Shown here one piece after another: positions 1 to 8,235 of a DNA stretch of 64,000 nucleotides (position 1 is the first letter of the stretch; each line of letters starts with the position of its first letter). The notes under the pieces were generated by a model. That model did not search any database and had not been told where the DNA came from. It saw only the letters and a list, made by a program, of their open reading frames with translations. This DNA is from Streptomyces kanamyceticus. Lineage in GTDB: Bacteria; Actinomycetota; Actinomycetes; Streptomycetales; Streptomycetaceae. The DNA lies in NCBI RefSeq assembly GCF_008704495.1, contig NZ_CP023699.1:7130001-7194000 (forward strand), given 5' to 3'. The position numbers were made by a program, and so were the translations under genes.

Positions 1-299
1 TCGTGCTCCAGGGAGTCGCAGAGCATCAGGACGCCCGCGCCCAAGGACGCCAACTCCGGGCAGGAGCCGAGCGCTTCGGCCACCGCGATGCCGTCCATGA
101 CGAGTGGATCATGGCTGACCACCACCACGTCGGGCCGTTCCGTCCGCAGGGTTCCCGCCACGTCCGCCGCGTCCCAGACCTCCGCCACCACGGAGATGTC
201 GGGCTCTCGCGCAAGGACTCCGATGAGTCCCGCCCGCGCCAGATGGCGCGAGTCGCAAACGGCAATCCGGATACAATTAACAGGAGCTATTTGACGCAT
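1..299 (-). CDS. Atypical LuxR-family response regulator, N-terminal part (truncated by window edge)
   Basis: Reading leftward from an ATG at 299, 99 codons are open to the window edge. The protein starts MRQIAPVNCIRIAVCDSRHL and aligns with the receiver domain of NarL/LuxR-type regulators (IRIAVCDSRHLARAGL, then REPDISVVAE, then RPDVVVVSHDPLVMDGI). The conserved first acidic residue is present (CD), but the second is Ser. The phosphoacceptor Asp expected in the 'DVVLMD' strand is also Ser (VVVVSHD). This looks like an atypical receiver that cannot be phosphorylated in the usual way. The C-terminal helix-turn-helix lies outside the window. The first 15 codons are AT-rich for this genome (ATA, GTT, AAT, TGT). 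It is divergent from the P450 gene and shares a 520 bp repeat-bearing promoter region with it, so a role as cluster-specific regulator is inferred. Confidence 0.75.
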   Translation of the reverse strand, partial: MRQIAPVNCIRIAVCDSRHLARAGLIGVLAREPDISVVAEVWDAADVAGTLRTERPDVVVVSHDPLVMDGIAVAEALGSCPELASLGAGVLMLCDSLEH

Positions 300-409
300 A
301 GGCTGTCCCCCGCCTGATTGTTCACAGCTTTCTGGCCGCGCTTTTACGCAGTATTCACCGCCGTTGAACGGCGGATGAAATTGAGGTCTTCGTGGGTGTG
401 GACCCGTCC

Positions 410-455
410 GAACTCGCCCGAACTCATCCGAACTCAGCTGAACTCAGCCGAACTC
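410..455. promoter_or_regulatory. Five direct GAACTC repeats at exact 10-bp spacing
   Basis: GAACTC occurs at 410, 420, 430, 440 and 450, four times as CCGAACTC. Exact 10-bp phasing puts all copies on one face of the helix, as in arrays bound by multimeric activators such as SARPs, which usually use roughly 11-bp spacing. The array ends three bases before a TTGACT that could be a -35 element. Operator function is inferred. Confidence 0.5.
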
Positions 456-466
456 GCGTTGACTGG

Positions 467-520
467 TCTGGACCACGAGAGTGATCAGTACAGTACTCGA
501 CTGACCGGGGCTGGTCCAGA
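467..520. promoter_or_regulatory. 9-bp inverted repeat TCTGGACCA/TGGTCCAGA
   Basis: TCTGGACCA at 467-475 is perfectly inverted at 512-520. The 36 bases between include a second short symmetry (AGTAC-AGTACT). It sits directly after the GAACTC array, so a second regulator site is plausible but unproven. Confidence 0.3.
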
Positions 521-819
521 TTGCTCAACCTCTTTACTGACGGGCAACTCCCGGCGCACTTGTGATCGTTGATCTTCCTGCGCCGAGTGAGTCCCGCCAC
601 ACATCGGTCGCGCTCACACCGCTGTATCAGCATTCAACTCGCGGCCGCTATTCATTCTTTATCGGACGTCGGCACCGCTCGCCGGGGCGGAGACCGCCCG
701 CCCGTCTCAGCCTCCGGTCGGAGAGGCGATCCGCCGTTCCAGACGGACGACACGGGCCGCGCCCGGTGCGAGGGTGGGCCGGTCGCCCGGGACCAGGAGA
801 GACAGATCAGGAGATGCGG

Positions 820-2133
820 ATGCCGGTTCAGTCGCGGTCCGAACCGTTGGCCGGATTCAGCCCCTACGTCCTGCTCACGCGGCCCGAGGAGACGCACCGC
901 GTCATCCGCGCCGAGCCACCCGTCAGGCTCGTCCGCGAGGAGAGCGGCTTCACCTACTTCCTGGTGTCGGGCCACGCCGAGGCGCGCCGGGCGCTGCGCG
1001 ACCCGCGGCTCTCCAACGACCCGCGCCGCCTCGGCCACGCGTCCGGCGCCGCCGTCGCGTACTCACCGATGGCCAACGACGATCCGCCCGCCCACACCAG
1101 GCTGCGCGGACTGGTCTCGCACGGGTTCACCAGGCGCAGGATCGCCGCCCTCGAACCTCGCATCGAGCGCACCGTCGCGGAGCTGCTCGACGCCGTGACG
1201 CCCGCCGGACACGCGGACCTGATCGCCGACTTCGCCTTCCCGCTGCCCGTCCTCGTCATCAGCGAACTCCTCGGCATCCCCATCGGCGACCGCGCGGCGT
1301 TCCGCACCTGGGCCTCGCGCACCCTCTCCGTGGAGACCGGGCCGCGCACCCGCGACGAGCGTTCGCGCAGGCTGCGGGCGTACTTCGGCGGGCTCGTCGA
1401 GGAGAAGCGGGCAGGGGTACGGCACGACGTACCGCCGGACGGACAGCCCGACCTGCTGAGCGCGCTGCTCGTGGCACAGGAGGGCGGCGGACTCAGCGAC
1501 GAGGAACTCGTGGGCCTCGCCATGCTGGTCCTCGTCGCGGGCCACGAGACCACCACCAACCTCATCGGCAACGGCCTGCTCACGCTCTTCGCCCACCCCG
1601 ACCAGTTCCGTGAGCTGCGCGAGGAACCGGCGCTGCTGCCCGGCGCGGTCGAGGAACTGCTGCGCTTCGAGGGATCCGCGGGACAGTCCTCGCTGCGGGT
1701 CGCCGTCGAGGACGTGGAGCTCGGCGGGACGCTCATCCCCAAGGGGTCCGTGGTGAACGTCGGCCTGTCCCTGGCCAACCGGGACCCGGATGCCTTCGGG
1801 GGAGAACAGGGCGGCGGCGCGGGTCCTGACCGCTTCGACATCCGGCGCGCGCCCAACCCCCACCTCGCCTTCGGACACGGCATCCACTTCTGCCTCGGCG
1901 CGCCCCTGGCCCGCGCCCTCGCGTCGTGCGCGTTCACGGCGCTCTTCGCGCGGCTGCCCGGACTCGCCCTCGACGTGCCGCCCTCGGAGCTGCGTTGGCG
2001 ACAGATCAGCATCCTCTGCGGTCTGACGCGCCTGCCGGTGTCGTTCCGTCCAGAAGGCGGCTCCGAAGGCGGCTCCGAAGGCCGTCCCGAAGCCCGTCCC
2101 GACACCCGACCCGAAGAAGCGAGCGCAGAATGA
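820..2133 (+). CDS. Cytochrome P450
   Basis: This 437-residue bacterial class I P450 should hydroxylate or oxidise the cluster product using ferredoxin-delivered electrons. No ferredoxin gene is in view. Visible motifs are the I-helix AGHETTTN near residue 240, the K-helix ExxR at Glu278-Arg281 (EELLR), and the heme loop FGHGIHFCLG with thiolate Cys358. ATG at 820 is chosen because AGGAG lies 6 nt upstream; another in-frame ATG at 814 is less well placed. The last 25 residues form an unusual Ser/Glu/Gly/Pro-rich tail (GGSEGGSEGRPEARP) encoded by short DNA repeats. That tail is beyond the normal P450 end. The stop overlaps the methyltransferase start (ATGA), so the two are translationally coupled. 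The substrate cannot be read from sequence. Confidence 0.93.
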   Translation: MPVQSRSEPLAGFSPYVLLTRPEETHRVIRAEPPVRLVREESGFTYFLVSGHAEARRALRDPRLSNDPRRLGHASGAAVAYSPMANDDPPAHTRLRGLVSHGFTRRRIAALEPRIERTVAELLDAVTPAGHADLIADFAFPLPVLVISELLGIPIGDRAAFRTWASRTLSVETGPRTRDERSRRLRAYFGGLVEEKRAGVRHDVPPDGQPDLLSALLVAQEGGGLSDEELVGLAMLVLVAGHETTTNLIGNGLLTLFAHPDQFRELREEPALLPGAVEELLRFEGSAGQSSLRVAVEDVELGGTLIPKGSVVNVGLSLANRDPDAFGGEQGGGAGPDRFDIRRAPNPHLAFGHGIHFCLGAPLARALASCAFTALFARLPGLALDVPPSELRWRQISILCGLTRLPVSFRPEGGSEGGSEGRPEARPDTRPEEASAE

Positions 2134-3200
2134 CCACGGCCCACACGTCCACGCCCACGGAACACCCGACCCCCTTCGACCCCGGCGCCGCCGCGCACCT
2201 CTACCGGCTCGCCTTCGGCTTCGTACCCGCGCAGATGATCCACGTCGCGGTGCGCCTGCGCCTGCCCGACCTGCTCGCCGAGCGCACCCGGACCGCGGCC
2301 GACCTGGCCGGGGAGGCGGGCGTCCAGGCGCAGGCGCTGCGCCGGGTGCTGCGCGGCCTCGCCTCGCTGGGCGTCGTGACCGAGACCGACGAGGGCGGCT
2401 TCCGCCTCGCGCCCGCCGGGCAGCTGCTCCGCGAGGACGTGCCGCACTCGTTGCGGCCCATGCTCCTGCCCTACTTCGACGAGGGCATCTGGGCCGCCTG
2501 GGGCGGTCTCCTGGACGCGGTGCGTACGGGACGGCCCTCCATCGAGACGGTGACCGGCGGGTCCGTCTTCGCGTACTTCGAGCAGCACCCGCGGCTGGGG
2601 GCGGAGTTCCACGCGGCGATGGCGGTCAGCGCGCAGGCGGAGGCATGGGCGGTCGCGGAGGCGTACGACTTCTCGGGCGTCGCCACCGTCGTGGACGTGG
2701 GCGGCGGCGACGGCACCCTGCTGACCGGACTGCTCACCCGGCACCCGCACCTGCGGGGCGTGCTCGCCGACACCGCGCAGGGCGTCGCGGGCGCCGGGGA
2801 CCGGCTCGCGCGGGCGGGCCTGGGGGAGCGGTGCGACGTCGTGGCGGGCGACTTCTTCGCGTCCGTGCCCGCGGGTGCCGACCGCTATGTGATCAAGAGC
2901 GTGCTGCACGACTGGGACGACGACCGCTGCGTGGACCTGCTGCGCAACTGCCGCGATGCGATGAGCGACACCGGACGGATCATGGTCGTGGAGATCGTGG
3001 CACCCCCGGTCGTGGACGCGGGCACCGATCCGTTCCTCGCGGTGAGCGACCTCACCCTGATGGTGCTCACGCCCGGCAGGGAGCGCACCGCGGCGGAGTT
3101 CGACGAACTCTTCCGGCGCGCCGGGCTCGAACTCGTCGCACGGAGCGAGCCCTTGGGATTCAGCGGCTATCGCATCATCGAGGCCCGCAGTTCTCGGTGA
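2130..3200 (+). CDS. SAM-dependent O-methyltransferase (caffeate OMT-like)
   Basis: A 356-residue enzyme of the Methyltransf_2 family. An N-terminal winged-helix dimerisation domain (residues about 20-110) precedes a Rossmann SAM-binding domain. Motif I reads VVDVGGGDGT near residues 187-196, and HDWDDD carries the likely catalytic His260. Members methylate hydroxyls on small natural products, typically phenolic ones. It overlaps the upstream P450 by 4 nt, so the pair probably acts in sequence: oxidation, then O-methylation. Its 3' end overlaps the oppositely oriented small LuxR gene by 26 bp. The acceptor is unknown; a phenolic or P450-installed hydroxyl on the PKS/NRPS product is the simplest inference. 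Confidence 0.9.
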   Translation: MTTAHTSTPTEHPTPFDPGAAAHLYRLAFGFVPAQMIHVAVRLRLPDLLAERTRTAADLAGEAGVQAQALRRVLRGLASLGVVTETDEGGFRLAPAGQLLREDVPHSLRPMLLPYFDEGIWAAWGGLLDAVRTGRPSIETVTGGSVFAYFEQHPRLGAEFHAAMAVSAQAEAWAVAEAYDFSGVATVVDVGGGDGTLLTGLLTRHPHLRGVLADTAQGVAGAGDRLARAGLGERCDVVAGDFFASVPAGADRYVIKSVLHDWDDDRCVDLLRNCRDAMSDTGRIMVVEIVAPPVVDAGTDPFLAVSDLTLMVLTPGRERTAAEFDELFRRAGLELVARSEPLGFSGYRIIEARSSR

Positions 3201-3402
3201 GGCTCAGCCGGATGAGATGCGCCACGGTGGGCGCGGAGCGCTTGTTCCTGATGCGCCGCAGATAGGTGCTCACGGTGTGCACGCTGATGCCCATGCGCCT
3301 GGCCACTTGCTTGTGGGAAAGTCCCGCCGCGATATGAGCGAGCACCTGACGTTCCCTGAGGGACAGGGCCGGTGCGGTCTCGGGACGACTGTGTGCTGGC
3401 AT
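3175..3402 (-). CDS. Stand-alone LuxR-type helix-turn-helix regulator
   Basis: This 75-residue protein consists almost only of a LuxR/NarL C-terminal DNA-binding domain: LSLRERQVLAHIAAGLSHKQ, then VARRMGISVHTVSTYLRRI. There is no receiver, GAF or PAS domain. ATG at 3402 is chosen because GGAGGG ends 3 nt before it; an in-frame start 24 nt upstream has no such site. The normal family domain is fused to a sensor part, so this is either a GerE-like minimal regulator or a remnant. It lies between the two cluster operons, convergent with the methyltransferase and divergent from the exporter, which suggests local regulation. The reading frame is intact and the recognition helix looks normal, so I favour a functional protein. 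Confidence 0.8.
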   Translation of the reverse strand: MPAHSRPETAPALSLRERQVLAHIAAGLSHKQVARRMGISVHTVSTYLRRIRNKRSAPTVAHLIRLSLTENCGPR

Positions 3403-3661
3403 TTTCCCTCCGTGAGGGACTCTCAACTCTGCTGCGGTCAGGGCCGCGACTTGATCTAACCATGGTCACGAGCAAACACAAAGGAAACCCTGCATCCCGA
3501 GGCGTGAGACGGACCTATTGAGCCCTCGCGTAGTTGTCAAGTCACCAATTCGGGGGACTTTAGGTGTGGTTCGGCGCGAGTGAGTGTGAAGACGGTCTCG
3601 GCTGACGGCGGCCGTGCACGACCAGTGAGTGGCAGCCCATCAGCGGACCAGGGGGGAACGC

Positions 3662-4969
3662 TTGCGGCACTTTCGCCTGCTTGTCGTCGGCAACGGCGTC
3701 TCGGCGTACGGCAGTTATCTGAACATGGTCGCCCTGAACGTCTTCATCTACGAGGTGACCGACAGCGCGCTCGCCGCGGGGCTCTTCATGGCCGTACGCC
3801 TCTTGACGAGTGTCGTGTCCGGCTGGGCCAGCGGTCGCCTGGTCTCCGCGTATGACCGGAAACGGCTGATGGTCGGCGCGGATCTGACCCAGGGCGCCGC
3901 CATGGTGGCCCTGCTGGTCGCCCCCGACGGGGCGCGCGCCGGGCTCCTCTACGTCCTGGCCGTCGTGACCGGATTCTGCTCCACCCTGTCGGGCGTCGCC
4001 CTGCGCAGCAGCATCCCCGAGATCGTCGGCGGCGAGCTGCGGCTGCGGGCGAACGCGCTGCTCGCGACCGGGCGTTCCCTCGCGATGATCGCGGGATTCG
4101 CCTCGGCGGGCGTCCTGGTCGCGCAGTTGGGATACACCGCGGCCATCGCCCTGGACGCCGCCACCTTCGCGGTCTCCGCCAGTGTCCTGTTCTCGCTGCC
4201 GATCCGTACGAACGCGGGGCGGCGGGCGAAGGCCGAGTCGGCGGCCGAGAAGGGCACGGGGAGGGACGCGGCGGGGCGGGGACCGAGTACCGGCTCGCTC
4301 ATGCTGCTGCGCGCCGCCCCCGTGCTCGCCGTCATGCTCGTGGTGCGGGCCGCCGACGGGCTCGGCTCGTCGTCGCACAACGTCGCCCTGCCCGTCTACT
4401 CCAGCGGCCTCGACCCGTCCCATCCGGCCACGTTCATCAGCCAGTTCTGGGCGACGTGGGCGATCGGCAACATCGTGGCGCAGCAGGTCTGCAGCCGGTT
4501 CGCCGGGCGCGGCACGTGGCAGGGGCCGGGGGAGCGGGCCTTCGCGATCGGTTCGTGCGTCATGTCGGCCGCGTTCATCGTGGTCTTCACCGGGCTGCCC
4601 ACGGTCCTGGCGATCGTGGCGGCGCTGGTGGCGGGGATGGCCGACGGCCTCACCGAGACCGCGTACGTCACCCGGCTCCAGGCGGCCCCCGACGAGCAGC
4701 GCGGGCGGCTCTTCGGCCTCTCCGCCTCCGTCGAGAACACCGGCTTCGGCCTCGGGATGCTGGTCAGCGGCGCGCTCCTGGACCACTACTCGCCGCTGCG
4801 CGTCGTGGGTCTGCTGCACGGCGTGGCGATCGTGCTGTGCGCGGGGCTGTTCGTGGTCCTGGTGCGGCAGCGGCGCGGGGGTACGGCCGCGTCCGCGGCA
4901 GCCGCGGCGCCTGTGGAAAGCACGGAGACCACTGAGACCTCGGAGACCACGGAGAAGGAGTCCCGATGA
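3662..4969 (+). CDS. MFS exporter of the gene cluster
   Basis: A roughly 435-residue, 12-TM major facilitator of the EntS/MFS_3 kind. It has an opening helix after RHFRLLVVGNG, a loop RLVSAYDRKRLMVGADL between helices 2 and 3, and an AARRAKAE-like charged central loop. The likely start is TTG at 3662, preceded by AGGGGGG with a 5-nt gap, which gives the usual MRHFRLL-type N-terminus. An in-frame GTG at 3629 lacks a good ribosome site. The C-terminal tail is Thr/Glu-rich (STETTETSETTEKE). The stop overlaps the PKS start by 4 nt, so exporter, PKS and NRPS form one coupled operon. Export of the finished product, hence self-protection, is the inferred role. Confidence 0.88.
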   Translation: MRHFRLLVVGNGVSAYGSYLNMVALNVFIYEVTDSALAAGLFMAVRLLTSVVSGWASGRLVSAYDRKRLMVGADLTQGAAMVALLVAPDGARAGLLYVLAVVTGFCSTLSGVALRSSIPEIVGGELRLRANALLATGRSLAMIAGFASAGVLVAQLGYTAAIALDAATFAVSASVLFSLPIRTNAGRRAKAESAAEKGTGRDAAGRGPSTGSLMLLRAAPVLAVMLVVRAADGLGSSSHNVALPVYSSGLDPSHPATFISQFWATWAIGNIVAQQVCSRFAGRGTWQGPGERAFAIGSCVMSAAFIVVFTGLPTVLAIVAALVAGMADGLTETAYVTRLQAAPDEQRGRLFGLSASVENTGFGLGMLVSGALLDHYSPLRVVGLLHGVAIVLCAGLFVVLVRQRRGGTAASAAAAAPVESTETTETSETTEKESR

Positions 4970-7900
4970 GCGACCACCCGCCCGCCCCGCGCGACGCCGT
5001 GGCCGTCGTCGGGATGTCCTTCCGGCTGCCCGGCGCCGACACCTCGGAGGAGTACTGGCGCACGATCCACGACGGCGCCGACCGCATTCGCCGCTTCACC
5101 GAGGCCGAACTCGCGGCGGCCGGAATCCCCGAAGAGCGCTACCGCGCGGCCGAGTTCGTCGGCGCGAGCGGCGTCCTGGAGGACATCGCGGGCTTCGACG
5201 CGGGCTTCTTCGGGATGAGCGCGCAGGAGGCCCGCATCACCGATCCGCAGCACCGGATCTTCCTGGAGTGCGTGCACCACGCCCTGGAGGACGCCGGGTA
5301 CGCGGGCACCGCCCAGTCGTACGACGGCGGCTGCGAGGTCGGTGTCTACGCCAGCACCGGCTACCACCTCTACTCCCTCCAGACGTACCTCCTCAACAAC
5401 GTCCTGCGAGGCGGCGTGGAGGACTGGGTCGCGGGACTCCAGGTCACCGTCGGCAACTTCACCGACTTCACCGCCAACCGCGCCGCCTACCGCCTCGGCC
5501 TCACCGGACCCGCGGTCAACGTCCAGACGGCGTGCTCCAGTTCGCTCACCGCCGTGCACCTCGCCGCGCGTTCCGTGGCCACCGGGGAGTGTGACATCGC
5601 CGTCGCGGGAGCCACCGCCGTACACGTGCCGCAGGTCATCGGCTACGAGTACGTCAAGGGCTCCATCCTCTCCAAGAGCGGCACGCTGCGGCCCTTCGAC
5701 GCCGACGCGGACGGCACCGTCGGCGGCACGGGCGTCGCCGCCGTCGTCCTCAAGCGCCTCGACAGGGCCGTAGCCGACGGCGACCACATCCACGGCGTGA
5801 TCCGCGGCTCGGCCGCCAACAACGACGGCGCGGGCAAGCGGACCTTCACCGCGCCGAGCGCCGAGGGCCAGCGGGCGGTCATCCGGCGGGCCCTGGACAG
5901 AGCGGGCGTCGACGCGGCCACGGTCGGCTATCTGGAGACGCACGGCACCGGCACCTTCAAGGGCGACCCCATCGAGTTCGACGGCGCCACCGCCGCGTTC
6001 CGCCAGGACACCGACGCGACGAACTACTGCGCGCTCGGCTCGGTGAAGGCCAACATCGGTCATCTCGACGTCTGTTCGGGCCTGGCCAGCCTCATCAAGG
6101 CACTGCTCGTGCTGCGGCACGGCGTCATCCCGCCGATGGCCAACTTCCGCCGCGCCAACCCCGCGCTCGATCTCGCGGCGAGCCCGTTCCACATCCCCGA
6201 CGCCGCGCGACCCTGGCCACGGGGCGACGTACCGCGCAGGGCGTGCGTCAGCTCGTTCGGGGTCGGCGGCACCAACGTCCACGTCGTCCTCGAAGAGGCA
6301 CCCGAGCCCGCCCCGCGCCCCGCCGACGCCCCGCGCCCGCCCGGCGTCCTGCTGGTCGCGGGCCACACCGCCGAGGCCCTCGCCGACAACGCCCGCGCCC
6401 TGCGCGACCATCTGCGCGCACACCCCGGCACGCATCCCGCGGACCTCCTGACGACGATGGCCACGGGCCGCGCCCACCGCAGGCACCGCGTCGCGCTGCG
6501 GGGCGACACCGTGGGCGCGCTCACCCACGCCCTCGACAGCTGGCTCGCAGGGCCACGCCCCGCCGACGGCGGCACGGACGGCGCCGACACCGGCTTCCTC
6601 TGCACCGGACAGGGCAGCCTCCACCGGGGCGCGGCACGCCCGCTCTACGAGCGCTTCCCCGTCGTACGGGAGATCCTGGATGCCTGCGACCGCCAGTACC
6701 GCGCGCTGACCGGCGACGGCTCCGGCCTCCTCGACGTGCTGCTCGGCGAGCCCGACCCGCCCGGTACCGATGACGTCCTGCCCACCGAGGTGGCGCAGCC
6801 CGCGCTCTTCGCGCTGCAGTGCGCGCTCGTCGGCCTGTGGCGGGCGGCGGGCATCGCGCCGCGCGTGGTGGCGGGGCACAGCGTCGGGGAGTACGCGGCG
6901 CTGCACGCGGCGGGGGCGCTCTCCGCCGCGGACGGGCTGCGCCTGACCGTACGGCGCGGGGAGCTGATGCGGCGGCACTGCGCGCCCGGCGCGATGGTCG
7001 CCGTCACGCTCGACGAGCACGCCGCGCGCGACCTGGCCGCCGAGGTGCCAGGGGTGACGCTCGCGGTCGTCAACGCGGCCGACAGCCAGGTGCTCGCGGG
7101 CCCGGCCGACGCGATGGCCCGCCTGACGGAGCTGCTCGCTTCGCGTGCCGTGCCCGCCAGGGAGCTGCCGGTGCGGCAGGCCTTCCACACCGCCCTGATG
7201 GACCCGGTGCTCGACGGGCTGCGCGCGCTCTTCGACGAGGTGCGGCTCCGGCCCTGCGAGGTGCCGTTCGTGAGCGGGCTCGACGGGCGCACCAGGGAGC
7301 GGGGCTGGCTGCCGGACGCCGACTACTTCGTACGGCAGGCGCGCGAGCCCGTGCGGTTCGCCGACGTGCTCGCCGAGCTGGGCGCGGCGCACCCCGAGGC
7401 GGGCGCGCTGGTCGAGATCGGTCCGCACACCACGCTCAGCGGCCTCGCGCGGCGGGCGCTGCCGGGCGGCACGGCGCTGCCGACCCTGCGGCGCGGCGCC
7501 GGGCTCGCCCCGCTCTGGGACGCGGCCGCGGGCCTGTACCGGGCCGGGGCGCCGGTCGACTGGCGCCCCTTCCTGGCCGGGACGGGCCGCAGGATCCCCC
7601 TGCCCGGCTACCGATTCCAACACAAGGACTACTGGACAGGACCGGAGAACTTCCTTCCCCGGTCCGCACAACGGGCAAGGGATGGGGCCGAAGTGGGACA
7701 GGACGAGGCAGCGGTCGAGCGCGTGCTCCAGCACGTCGTCAAGGTGACCGCGAAGCACCTCAGCTACGACACGAGCGAGATAGCCGAGGACGCTTCGTTC
7801 TTCGACCTCGGCGCCGACTCGCTCCAGATGATCGGTGTGCTCCGCGAGCTGGAGGAGGAGCACCGGGTCAAGGTGTCGATGCGGGAGCTCTTCGAGGAGG

Positions 7901-8235
7901 CGGGCACGGCGCGGGGGCTCGCCGTGATCATCGTGGAGAAGGCGGGGGGCGGCGGGGCGCCCGTCGTGACCGAGCCCGTGGTGCCCGAGCCGGTCGTGCG
8001 GGCGCCCGAGCCCGCGCCGGTCGTGCGTGAACCCGAGCCCGCGCCGGTCGTGCGCGAACCCGCTCCGGTCGCCGCGCGGGTTTCCCCGGCTTCCGAGTAC
8101 CCCGAGTACGCCACCCGCCAGGAAGTCCAGGACCTCGTACGCCAGGTTCACCAGCTCTCTCAGATGCAGCTCCAACTGATGGGCCAGCTCTCGCAGTTGC
8201 TCGCTGCCCAGACGGCGGGAAGGGCGGACCGGTGA
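4966..8235 (+). CDS. Type I PKS module KS-AT-ACP with C-terminal docking helix
   Basis: A 1089-residue polyketide synthase performing one decarboxylative extension. The ketosynthase (about residues 10-430) has Cys190 in TACSSS, His326 in THGTGT and His366 in NIGHLD. The acyltransferase (about 450-870) has Ser639 in GHSVGEYAA and QAFH at the selectivity position, predicting malonyl-CoA. The ACP (about 915-985) carries Ser952 in GADSLQM. There is no KR, DH, ER or methyltransferase domain, so the product leaves as a beta-ketoacyl thioester. A Pro/Val/Glu-rich linker follows, then a predicted amphipathic helix (about 1045-1083) that could dock to the helical N-terminus of the next protein. No loading domain is present, so the starter must arrive in trans. 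Its stop overlaps the NRPS GTG start. Confidence 0.95.
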   Translation: MSDHPPAPRDAVAVVGMSFRLPGADTSEEYWRTIHDGADRIRRFTEAELAAAGIPEERYRAAEFVGASGVLEDIAGFDAGFFGMSAQEARITDPQHRIFLECVHHALEDAGYAGTAQSYDGGCEVGVYASTGYHLYSLQTYLLNNVLRGGVEDWVAGLQVTVGNFTDFTANRAAYRLGLTGPAVNVQTACSSSLTAVHLAARSVATGECDIAVAGATAVHVPQVIGYEYVKGSILSKSGTLRPFDADADGTVGGTGVAAVVLKRLDRAVADGDHIHGVIRGSAANNDGAGKRTFTAPSAEGQRAVIRRALDRAGVDAATVGYLETHGTGTFKGDPIEFDGATAAFRQDTDATNYCALGSVKANIGHLDVCSGLASLIKALLVLRHGVIPPMANFRRANPALDLAASPFHIPDAARPWPRGDVPRRACVSSFGVGGTNVHVVLEEAPEPAPRPADAPRPPGVLLVAGHTAEALADNARALRDHLRAHPGTHPADLLTTMATGRAHRRHRVALRGDTVGALTHALDSWLAGPRPADGGTDGADTGFLCTGQGSLHRGAARPLYERFPVVREILDACDRQYRALTGDGSGLLDVLLGEPDPPGTDDVLPTEVAQPALFALQCALVGLWRAAGIAPRVVAGHSVGEYAALHAAGALSAADGLRLTVRRGELMRRHCAPGAMVAVTLDEHAARDLAAEVPGVTLAVVNAADSQVLAGPADAMARLTELLASRAVPARELPVRQAFHTALMDPVLDGLRALFDEVRLRPCEVPFVSGLDGRTRERGWLPDADYFVRQAREPVRFADVLAELGAAHPEAGALVEIGPHTTLSGLARRALPGGTALPTLRRGAGLAPLWDAAAGLYRAGAPVDWRPFLAGTGRRIPLPGYRFQHKDYWTGPENFLPRSAQRARDGAEVGQDEAAVERVLQHVVKVTAKHLSYDTSEIAEDASFFDLGADSLQMIGVLRELEEEHRVKVSMRELFEEAGTARGLAVIIVEKAGGGGAPVVTEPVVPEPVVRAPEPAPVVREPEPAPVVREPAPVAARVSPASEYPEYATRQEVQDLVRQVHQLSQMQLQLMGQLSQLLAAQTAGRADR

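Larger units (their letters stand above)
300..819. promoter_or_regulatory. Divergent promoter region between the response regulator and the P450
   Basis: No convincing gene is seen in these 520 bases. The region is less GC-rich than its surroundings and holds a five-copy GAACTC array (410-455), a TTGACT that could serve as a -35 element just after it (459-464), and a 9-bp inverted repeat (467-475 with 512-520). An AGGAG at 809-813 serves the P450 start at 820. It probably drives both divergent transcripts. Confidence 0.55.

Noticed and set aside
318..633. Small open frames in the divergent promoter region at the left end
   Set aside because: They lack ribosome sites and are built on the GAACTC repeats; codon bias is poor.
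954..2909. A 651-codon frame antisense to the P450 and methyltransferase
   Set aside because: It spans two genes with firm motifs on the other strand and has low-complexity Arg/Gly-rich content.
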